From Nevskia sp. (GTDB lineage: Bacteria; Pseudomonadota; Gammaproteobacteria; Nevskiales; Nevskiaceae), in contig JAUXYM010000088.1 of NCBI GenBank assembly GCA_030694365.1, positions 1 through 43,389 of the forward strand: 43,389 nt of DNA. Direction: 5' to 3'. A program made the translations under genes and the position numbers. Positions 15,052 to 21,300 of this stretch are shown here, piece after piece; the first letter of the stretch is position 1; the number at the start of each line of letters is the position of its first letter. The notes under the pieces were generated by a model that worked only from the letters and a program-made list of their open reading frames with translations, did not search any database and was not told the origin of the DNA.

Positions 15052-16610
15052 CACTTGCTCCCGGCCGGATAGCCGCGCAGCACCGCGAACTCGCTGGCAT
15101 CGTCGACCGCGGCGGCGATCGTCGCAGTAGCCGTGGTGGTCACTTCGGCGTTCGGCACCGTCACCTGGCCGGCATCGTCGACCAGGCCGATGGCGAACAC
15201 CACCGAGGTATCGTCACTGCTCCAGGCCACGAGCCGGGACACCGGCCGGGTCACCCCGTCGTCGAACAGACCGACCGCAGTGAACTGGCCGGTGGCCGGA
15301 TAGATCACGTTCAGCGTGTCCGGGCTCAGGACAAAGCTCAGCAGTTCGGCGTCGGTGGTCTGCCAGCGCTTGCTGGCAACGCTCAGGCTGCGATCCGGCA
15401 GGCGCAGCGTGAAGCCGGTATCGGCCCCAGAGCTGGTACTGGTGTCCAGCGCCTGCACGTAGAGCGCTTCGGTGCCGGACGTGATGCTCAGGCGATCGTC
15501 ATCGAGCCCATCGATCTCGACCAGGGTGCTGAGGTTCTGCGGTGCGCTGCCCTCAGTCGCGAACTCGGCGTAGACGCTCAGGGCTTCGCTGTAGCCGACC
15601 GGCAGCCGCAGTTCGCTGCCCTGTTCGTAATCGATACGCAGATCGCGAGGTGTGGACACCCGCAGCGGCAGGCCGAATTCGCGGCCGCAGCCGAGCAGCC
15701 GGGCGCGCAGTTCGATGGCACCGCTGCTCGCCGAGTTGGCGCTGACGATGCCGGTGCTCGACTCGACCGCCGCGCTCGCCGTCGGCCGCGCGAACGACCA
15801 GACCACCGAGTTGGTTTCATCCTGCTCGGGGCTTTCCGCAGTCGGCCGTAGCAGCAGGTGAAACGGCTGGCTCAGACGCTCGGTGATGTCGGTCAGTTGC
15901 GGATCGATGCGGGCGCTGTCCGACGCGCGGATCTCGACACTGGCGGTGGCGGTGAACGACGAGAAGGTCGCCGACAGCTGCGCCTGTCCGGGCTTCAGGC
16001 CGACCAGGGTGCCGGCCGCCAGCAGGATGCCGTCCGGTCCTGGATTGATACCGTCGGCCACGTAGAGAACGTCCGGCGCGTTCGAGTGCCAGACCACGCG
16101 GGTGGTGAATTCGCCGTTGCTCGATTCATCACCGCCGAACTGCAGCACCGCCGTTGCCTGCGTCGCCAGGCATTCGGGAATCTCGAACGCGCTGCTGCGC
16201 ACGCCATAAGCGATGTACAGCCCGGTCGGCCCGGTGCCAGGCAGATTGCCGGTGGTCGAATCCTGGCCGAGCACGAACAGCGCCGGCGTCGTCGGGCCGG
16301 GCACGCTGGCGTAGCCGAGCACGCGATGATTGCCGTAATCGGCGATGAAGAAGTTGGTGCCGTCAGTGGCGATGCCGCCAAGCGGCTGGGCCAGGCCGAG
16401 CGCCGACACACTGGTCGCACGGTTGGCGCTGCCCGAGATGTAATCGGCCTGGCCGATGACGTTGGTGGCGCCGATCAGATCGAGGTCGTCACTGCTGCTG
16501 CCACCGCCACCGCAGGCGGCCAGGGCGGCGCTGAGCAACAGGGTCAGCAGCGGCCGCAGGTACGACGAAGGACGACGACGATCCAGCAGAGGCAGCGAAG
16601 GCAGAGGCAT
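15051..16610 (-). CDS. Lipoprotein with NHL-repeat start and Ig-like domains
   Basis: ATG 16610 is chosen over 16625 because GGAG lies about nine bases before it. The product is 519 residues. A signal peptide ends in LAAC followed by GGGG (lipid-anchored, surface or periplasmic). Then comes an NHL-like beta-propeller segment (LGGIATDGTNFFIADYGNHR near residues 75-95, LFVLGQDSTTGNLPG). After about residue 140 the style changes abruptly to bacterial Ig-like (Big2-type) repeats: TTRVVWHSNAPDVLYVADG, NSVVWSFARPTASAAV, VAWSSDDTSVVFAIG. A single NHL repeat or two is too few for a propeller, so this may be a deletion fusion of two neighbouring lipoprotein genes. Its job is unknown. Confidence 0.7.
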   Translation of the reverse strand: MPLPSLPLLDRRRPSSYLRPLLTLLLSAALAACGGGGSSSDDLDLIGATNVIGQADYISGSANRATSVSALGLAQPLGGIATDGTNFFIADYGNHRVLGYASVPGPTTPALFVLGQDSTTGNLPGTGPTGLYIAYGVRSSAFEIPECLATQATAVLQFGGDESSNGEFTTRVVWHSNAPDVLYVADGINPGPDGILLAAGTLVGLKPGQAQLSATFSSFTATASVEIRASDSARIDPQLTDITERLSQPFHLLLRPTAESPEQDETNSVVWSFARPTASAAVESSTGIVSANSASSGAIELRARLLGCGREFGLPLRVSTPRDLRIDYEQGSELRLPVGYSEALSVYAEFATEGSAPQNLSTLVEIDGLDDDRLSITSGTEALYVQALDTSTSSGADTGFTLRLPDRSLSVASKRWQTTDAELLSFVLSPDTLNVIYPATGQFTAVGLFDDGVTRPVSRLVAWSSDDTSVVFAIGLVDDAGQVTVPNAEVTTTATATIAAAVDDASEFAVLRGYPAGSK

Positions 16611-16625
16611 CAGGGGAAGCTCCAT

Positions 16626-16680
16626 GAAGGTTCACTGAGGAGCAGCCAGCGCCGGGTCTGGCGATGGCCTGTGAACCTTC
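16626..16680. repeat. Inverted repeat upstream of the NHL/Ig-like lipoprotein
   Basis: GAAGGTTCAC (16626-16635) and GTGAACCTTC (16671-16680) are perfect 10-bp reverse complements, with an inner GCCAG...CTGGC pairing. The element lies directly upstream of the lipoprotein's start region. It could be an operator pair or a 5'-leader stem-loop. Confidence 0.5.
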
Positions 16681-16743
16681 AACGGAGCTGCGCGGCGATT
16701 CCGTCGCCTTGCCGCGACGTTTTTTTCTAAAGCACATTCTTCC

Positions 16744-16824
16744 GTCATTCCCGCGCAGGCGGGAATCCAGTTCTGATACGACGCGCTACGGCCAAAACTG
16801 GATGCCCACCTGCGCGGGCATGAC
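16744..16824. repeat. REP/MITE-like inverted repeat
   Basis: The left arm (16744-16772) begins GTCATTCCCGCGCAGG, and the right arm (16796-16824) is its reverse complement over 29 bases with three mismatches. The left arm itself folds (TTCCCGC-GCAG-GCGGGAA). Sequences of this 'GTCATTCCCGCG..GCGGGAATCCAG' form are a well-known kind of dispersed intergenic repeat in GC-rich proteobacteria. Copies elsewhere in the genome are expected but cannot be seen here. Confidence 0.75.
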
Positions 16825-16835
16825 AGGACCGTTTT

Positions 16836-17249
16836 TCAGGCAGTACGCGGCAACAGGCTCCGCATCCACACCAGCAGCAAGGGCATGCCGACGATCTCGA
16901 TCGCGGTGGCGAGGATCACGAAGTTGCGACCGAGTTCGGACAGCGGAAAGCCGAACTGGAAGACCGAGGCCACGCGTCCCAGCCCACCGATGAAGACGAT
17001 GATGAAAGCGCCGCGGACGATGCTGGCGTACTTCGGCAGATCGCCGAGGCAATGCCAGAGCAGCACACCGAAGCCGAACCAGACAGCACCGAGATAGCGC
17101 AGCTGGCTGTTCAGCAGAGGATCGGTATAGCCCTCGGCCAAGGCCGCGCCGATCTTCTGCTGGCCGGGCAGGCCGATCAGCACATCGACCGCGCCGGTGA
17201 GCAGGGCCAGCACGGCGAGTGCACGCACGACAACGCGAAAAGCGTTCAT
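16836..17249 (-). CDS. DUF4345-family membrane protein
   Basis: The 137-residue protein has four predicted hydrophobic helices (about 5-25, 48-65, 75-95 and 108-128) and the conserved DUF4345 core: LNSQLRYLGAVWFGFGVLL, then an IVRGAFIIVFIGGLGRVAS stretch. ATG 17249 is chosen because GGAG lies nine bases upstream; the longer frame would run back through the rubredoxin gene. It is 53 bases downstream of the rubredoxin gene on the same strand and probably co-transcribed. The family has no established biochemical role. Confidence 0.8.
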   Translation of the reverse strand: MNAFRVVVRALAVLALLTGAVDVLIGLPGQQKIGAALAEGYTDPLLNSQLRYLGAVWFGFGVLLWHCLGDLPKYASIVRGAFIIVFIGGLGRVASVFQFGFPLSELGRNFVILATAIEIVGMPLLLVWMRSLLPRTA

Positions 17250-17302
17250 CAGCGTGCTCCAGTCAGCATCAGGATCAGATCGGGACTCGGATGATGGGCC
17301 AC

Positions 17303-17488
17303 TCAGTCTTCGAGCAGCACGTACTCGGATTTCGGTGCGCCGCAGGCCATGCACAGCCAGTCCTCGGGCACGTCTTCCCAGCGCGTGCCCGGCGCGATGT
17401 CGAACTCCAGCACGCCCAGCGCTTCGTCGTAGATCTCGCCACAGAGCACGCACTGGAACTTGCGATACGGCGGGTTGCTTGCGGTCAT
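17303..17488 (-). CDS. Rubredoxin
   Basis: The 61-residue one-iron electron carrier has the two Cys pairs of the Fe(Cys)4 site at 13/16 (CVLCGEIYDE) and 46/49 (CMACG), and the core APGTRWEDVPEDWLC. The second pair reads CMACG where most rubredoxins have CPxCG, a small deviation that keeps both ligands. Rubredoxins donate electrons to AlkB-type membrane hydroxylases and other di-iron oxygenases. No alkB is in this window, but a di-iron desaturase (12504-13478) and a reductase of the right family (1840-3078) are. It is divergent from the damaged gene at 17503, with only 14 bases between starts. Confidence 0.95.
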   Translation of the reverse strand: MTASNPPYRKFQCVLCGEIYDEALGVLEFDIAPGTRWEDVPEDWLCMACGAPKSEYVLLED

Positions 17489-17502
17489 CGCGGCGTTCTC
17501 AG

Positions 17503-17965
17503 ATGTACGACGACGATGCCAGCCAGTTCTCGCAGCTCGACAGCCTGATCGCCGCCCAGGCCGGCATCGACGAAGCGCTGCTACCGCTGGCTACGGTGCA
17601 GGCGCGCCACCCGAAGGCGCGCGACGACATCCGGCGGCTGGAGAAGATCGACGCGATCAAGCGCATCTGCCGCCGCGACGGTTTCTACCTGAGCCGCATC
17701 GACGCGCAGCGGGTCAGCCTCCGGGGCGACATGCGCGCCGCCGGCTTCACCGAGGAGCTGGGCCTCACGCCCGAGGTCTGCAAGCTGCATGTCGAGGCCA
17801 CTCAAGCGCTGGCTCATGAAGAGCTGAGATCTTCCCCGCCCACCTCAGCGGCCAGCGCCACGAAGACCCGGCCGCGGACATGGCCCAGGCGGCGCTGACC
17901 CATCTGCTGAGCTTCTTCGGGTTGAGACCGTGCTGGACGATCTGCGGCGGCGCGGAAATGGATAG
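17503..17965 (+). pseudogene. Unknown helical protein gene, frameshifted
   Basis: From ATG 17503 a charged helical sequence is read (QFSQLDSLIAAQAGIDEALL, ARDDIRRLEKIDAIKRI, GLTPEVCKLHVEATQALAHE). Around 17826-17831 the sense moves to the next frame (FPAHLSGQRHEDPAADMAQA, ALTHLLSFFGL), and near 17925 it shifts again to VLDDLRRRGNG and TAG at 17963-17965. Each step corresponds to one missing base. No ribosome-binding site precedes the ATG, and the gap to the divergent rubredoxin start is only 14 bases. The 5' end may therefore also be lost. I do not recognise the family. The C-terminal style is reminiscent of small transcription regulators, but this is not enough for a call. Confidence 0.5.
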
Positions 17966-17966
17966 A

Positions 17967-18035
17967 CGTAGGGCGGCCCATGGCCGCCGCCACACTCCAC
18001 GGCTGAGGCGCATGGCGGGCAAGGCCCGCCCTACG
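17967..18035. repeat. Intergenic palindromic repeat
   Basis: CGTAGGGCGG at the left end is the exact reverse complement of CCGCCCTACG at the right end, with further imperfect pairing inside (CCATGGCCGCC against GGCGGGCAAGG). 'GTAGGGCGGG..' palindromes are common dispersed intergenic repeats in proteobacteria. It lies between the damaged 17503 gene and yajQ. Confidence 0.6.
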
Positions 18036-18119
18036 ACTGTGTCCTCCGCTTGAGCCCTGCTTTTCGACGGCAAACGCTGCAGAATCCGCGCATCCAACAA
18101 CCACCCTACCGGAGCCCCC

Positions 18120-18605
18120 ATGCCCTCCTTCGATGTGATCTCGGAAGTCGACAAGCACGAGCTGACCAATGCCATCGATCAGGCGCGGCGTGATCTGGGC
18201 AACCGTTACGACCTGCGCGGCACCGATGCCCGCTTCGAGCAGGAGGACGACAACGTCATCACCCAGTTCGCGCCGACCGAGTACCAGCTCGACCAGTTGC
18301 TGGAAATGCTTCGCCTGCGCCTCGCCGGCCGGCATATCGATCTGCGCTGCATCGATCTGGGTGACGTCGAAACCAACCTCGCCGGAGCCCGCCGCAAGAT
18401 CACCATCAAGCAGGGCATCGAACAGCTGCAGGCGAAGAAGATCATCGCCAAGATCAAGGAAGCCAAGCTGAAGGTGGACTGCCAGATCCAGGGCGAGAAG
18501 CTGCGCATCAACGGCAAGAAACGCGACGACCTGCAGACCACCATCGCCTTCCTGCGCAAAGCCGAGCTGGAAGTGCCGCTGCAGTTCGAGAATTTCCGGG
18601 ACTGA
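18120..18605 (+). CDS. yajQ: YajQ-family cyclic-di-GMP-binding protein
   Basis: The 161-residue protein matches YajQ over its full length: MPSFDVISEVDKHELTNAI at the start, the NRYDLRGTDA segment, KKIIAKIKEAKLKVDCQIQG and RDDLQTTIAFLRKAELEVPL near the end. Members have two ferredoxin-like folds. In Xanthomonas the homologue XC_3703 binds cyclic di-GMP and affects virulence gene expression through a protein partner. GGAG lies upstream of the ATG. It is a stand-alone gene here, flanked by damaged genes, and is itself intact. Confidence 0.95.
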   Translation: MPSFDVISEVDKHELTNAIDQARRDLGNRYDLRGTDARFEQEDDNVITQFAPTEYQLDQLLEMLRLRLAGRHIDLRCIDLGDVETNLAGARRKITIKQGIEQLQAKKIIAKIKEAKLKVDCQIQGEKLRINGKKRDDLQTTIAFLRKAELEVPLQFENFRD

Positions 18606-18638
18606 GGCTTCACTCTTGCTACGTACTAGGGATGCTCG

Positions 18639-19490
18639 ATGACAAAAGGTCCGCAATTTACCCGATACATGGTTCCGCTCGTGCTCGCTCTACGAGAAAT
18701 GGGCGGCTCGGCCTCGGCGTATGAGGCCACAGATGCAGTCATTCTTCGGGAGAAAGTCCCCGAGACTGAGCTGGAGTAGGTCAACAAAAATGGACAGTCG
18801 AAAGTCCGAAACCAGATTGCTTGGGCACGGATGTACCTCGTCTACGCACAGTTCATCGATTCATCATCCCGCGGCATCTGGTCGCTGACCGAGAGGGGAT
18901 TCAAGGAAGACCTCAGCAAGCTGAGTGCAGTCGAGCTTTTCAAAACAATTCATTCGTCCTTGAAGTCAGACAAGGCACCTGACGGGTCTGGCAAGCGGCC
19001 CGTCGATTCCGAAATCGAGGGAAAGGCAGTCGAGGTAAACGAAGCCGAATTGCTACCGGTGTTGAAGGCGCTGAGCCCAGACGGATTCGAACGCCTTTGC
19101 CAGCGTCTGCTTCGAGAACATGGCTTCCAACATGTAAAAGTCACCGGCAAATCCGCTGACGGTGGTATCGATGGTGAGGGCGTCCTGGAATTGAATGCAC
19201 TTCTGAGCTTCAAGGTCATTTTCCAGTGCAAGCGCTATCAAGGCTCCGTCAGTTCAGCCCAGGTCCGCGATTTCCGGGGTGCAATGGTCGGCAGGGCCGA
19301 CAAAGGTATCTTCATCACGACCGGCAACTTCACAATGGAAGCGAAGAAGGAAGCGGTTCGCGATGGCGCGGATCCGATCGAACTGATCGATGGTGAAAAG
19401 CTGGTCCGCATCTTCGAAAAGCTTCAACTTGGTGTCAGGCCGAGAACGGTGTACGAGGTCGATCTCGATTTCTTCAAGGAGTTCCGATGA
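18639..19490 (+). pseudogene. Mrr-type restriction endonuclease gene with in-frame amber stop
   Basis: A single frame from ATG 18639 to TGA 19490 encodes the complete Mrr layout. An N-terminal winged-helix domain (MVPLVLALREMGGSASAYEA, then GQSKVRNQIAWARMYL and RGIWSLTERG) precedes the PD-(D/E)XK catalytic domain (FERLCQRLLREHGFQHVKV, the catalytic Asp in DGGIDGEG, then FQCKRY with Gln and Lys, and GIFITTGNFTMEAK). It is broken by TAG at 18777-18779, codon 47, in the middle of the N-terminal domain. Mrr proteins cut modified DNA. Restart at ATG 18831 would give a nuclease domain without the full DNA-binding domain. Base composition is lower in GC than its neighbours, which suggests transfer. 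Confidence 0.82.
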
Positions 19491-19533
19491 AGCCGCAGTT
19501 CTCGGAGATAAATTTCGCGACTAAAGTGTTCTC

Positions 19534-19564
19534 GCGTAGCCGCCGCACCCTTCTGCGGTTACGC
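19534..19564. repeat. Stem-loop after the Mrr gene
   Basis: GCGTAGCCGC and GCGGTTACGC pair with one mismatch around an 11-base loop. There is no T run. It lies between the Mrr gene and the small Cys-rich protein gene. Confidence 0.35.
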
Positions 19565-19613
19565 TCGGAACGTTGCATCGATCACGTCCAGCCACTTCAC
19601 TCGGAGAAGCCAG

Positions 19614-19745
19614 ATGACGCTATGCCCAATTGCCCTCGCGGTGGGATGCCCGAAATGTCCGGCATTCAAGATTTGTCCAGCGACCACCATTCTTGGTGAT
19701 CAGAAAAAGGACGGCGGCAAGTCGGACCAGAGCAAGAAGGGCTGA
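19614..19745 (+). CDS. Small Cys-rich protein, 43 residues
   Basis: ATG 19614 is preceded by TCGGAGAAG at good spacing. The product begins MTLCPIALAVGCPKCPAFKI and continues CPATTILGDQKKDGGKSDQS before a Lys-rich end and TGA. Cys residues are at positions 4, 12, 15 and 21. The C-x2-C core with two flanking Cys could bind zinc or an iron-sulfur cluster, or form disulfides. The charged Lys/Asp-rich tail follows. A strong terminator lies 32 bases downstream, so this is a compact complete transcription unit. I have an impression of similar tiny 'LCPIALAVGC' proteins in other proteobacteria, but cannot verify it here. Confidence 0.7.
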   Translation: MTLCPIALAVGCPKCPAFKICPATTILGDQKKDGGKSDQSKKG

Positions 19746-19777
19746 AGCCCGCATTGACCTGATTTCGTTTACCGGGA

Positions 19778-19810
19778 GGCCGGCATCGCAAGGATGCCGG
19801 CCTTTTTGTT
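19778..19810 (+). terminator. Rho-independent terminator
   Basis: GGCCGGCATC (19778-19787) pairs perfectly with GATGCCGGCC (19793-19802) around a five-base loop and is followed by TTTTT. It closes the small Cys-rich protein gene. The next ATG (HMG-CoA reductase, 19837) is only 27-30 bases further, so the downstream gene either has a promoter overlapping this element or depends on read-through. Confidence 0.92.
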
Positions 19811-19836
19811 TCCTGCCTTCCGATGCCGAGCCCGCC

Positions 19837-21025
19837 ATGTCCAACGATCAGAATCCGCCCGCGAAAGTCCCGCGCGACAAGGGCAACGACTACAGCGCCG
19901 AGATCGCCGCGACGCGGCGCAGCGTCGTCGAGCAGTAGACCGGCGCTCGGCTTCACCACGTCGGCCATTACTCGTTCGATCCCGGCGTGCTGCCGGGCAA
20001 CATCGAGAACTTAGCCGGCGCTGGCCAGGTGCCGATCGGCATCGCCGGGCCGCTGCGCATCAACGGCGAGTACGCGCGTGGGAACTTCTACATTCCGATG
20101 GCGACCACCGAGGGCACCCTGGTGGCGAGCTACAACCGCGGCATGCGCCTGCTCAGCGAATGCGGCGGGGTCAAGACCACGGTGGTCGAGCAGCACATGC
20201 AGCGCTCGCCGGTGTTGATGTTCGACGACGCCCTCGCCGCGCGCGCGTTCGGCGACTGGATCGAGACTCACCTCGACAGTATTCGCAAGGTGGCCGATGC
20301 CACCACCAGAGTCGGCAAGCTGCAGGTCATCGGCCAGTACGCGCTCGGCAATCTGCGCTATCTGCGCTTCAATTATTCGACCGGCGATGCGGCCGGCCAG
20401 AACATGGTTGGCAAGGCGACACTCGCGGCCTGCCAGTGGATCCAGCGCGAGCATCCGGAGCATCCGAACTTCATCCTGTCCGGCAACATCGACACCGACA
20501 AGAAGCACTCGCAGATCAACACGCTGCTGACTCGCGGCAAGCGCGTGGTCGCCGAAATCACCTTGAAGGATTCGATCCTGTCACCGCTGATGGGCGTCAC
20601 CGGCAAGCAGTTGTTCCACGCCCGGCAGATCTCCCAGGCCGGGGCGTTCATGGCCGGCTCGTCGAACAATGCCGCGCATTCGGCGAACGGCATCACCGCG
20701 TTGTTCATCGCCACCGGGCAGGACGTGGCCAACGTCGCCGAATCGCATGCGGCGATCACCTACTGCCAGTTGCTCGACAACGGCGACTACTACTGGTCGA
20801 TCACCCTGACCTCGCTGATCTGCGCCCCCCTATGGCGGCGGCACCGGTCTGGCAACTCAGCGCGAATGTCTTGAGATGCTCGGCTGCTACGGCCAGGGCG
20901 GCCCCAACAAATTCGCCGAGATCCGTGCGGCGACCGTGCTCGCCGGCGAAACCAGCTTGAGCAGCGCGATCCTGGCCGGCGACTGGGTGTCGAGCCACGA
21001 CCAGCTGGGCCGCAACCGGCCCTAG
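19837..21025 (+). pseudogene. HMG-CoA reductase gene with amber stop and frameshift
   Basis: The encoded protein is a hydroxymethylglutaryl-CoA reductase (HMG-CoA plus 2 NAD(P)H to mevalonate), class I-like by motifs. ENLAGAGQVPIGIAGPL, ATTEGTLVASYNRG (catalytic Glu), GDAAGQNMVGKAT, GNIDTDKK (Lys), ATGQDVANVAESHA (Asp) and SSHDQLGRNR (His) are all present. The frame is broken twice. TAG at 19936-19938 stands where homologues have a residue just before TGARL (CAG to TAG fits). One extra C in the C6 run at 20825-20830 shifts the last 65 codons. Restarts after the TAG would still lack the C-terminal His. No other mevalonate-pathway gene is in the window. Confidence 0.85.
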
Positions 21026-21189
21026 ATCTGCTGCCGGACGCGCCGCCGCGTTCCGGCTTCGGGCACGCAGTGCACCATTTGCGCGCAGGACAAATCGTGA
21101 TGACGTTCGTCCCCCGCAGACGACCGCCTGTCCCGACCTGCGATACGCCGTCGGCCGCTTGCCGGCGCTTTCGCCGCCGCCCATCGGTT

Positions 21190-21203
21190 GGGCAAATTTG
21201 CCC
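21190..21203. promoter_or_regulatory. Perfect 14-bp palindrome
   Basis: GGGCAAATTTGCCC is a perfect palindrome in the 275-base intergenic stretch between the HMG-CoA reductase gene and the next lipoprotein, 98 bases before that lipoprotein's start. It is a good size for a dimeric repressor site. Nothing links it to a specific regulator. The rest of the stretch shows no other gene. Confidence 0.4.
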
Positions 21204-21300
21204 GCAGAGACGGTTTCTAAAGTCCGCCCATCGCCGAGGGTCGCTAACCGCGCTCCGGCTGAACCGAAGCGTCCTATAACCCCGGTGTATGGAGAAAATC

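Noticed and set aside
14795-15100. A 101-codon minus-strand open frame next to the sigma remnant
   Set aside because: It is Arg/Pro/Ser-rich without motifs; the overlapping frame with a lipobox and TGATG coupling is the better gene.
17197-17502. N-terminal extension of the damaged gene at 17503 through the rubredoxin gene
   Set aside because: It overlaps the well-supported rubredoxin on the other strand and reads as Arg/Ser/Thr-rich shadow sequence.
3218-21025. Reassignment of TAG to glutamine in this genome
   Set aside because: TAG ends several intact genes at the expected length (ispB, desaturase, VIT1/CCC1 transporter, pilus tip subunit), frameshifts and deletions accompany the stops, and no suppressor tRNA is visible in the window.
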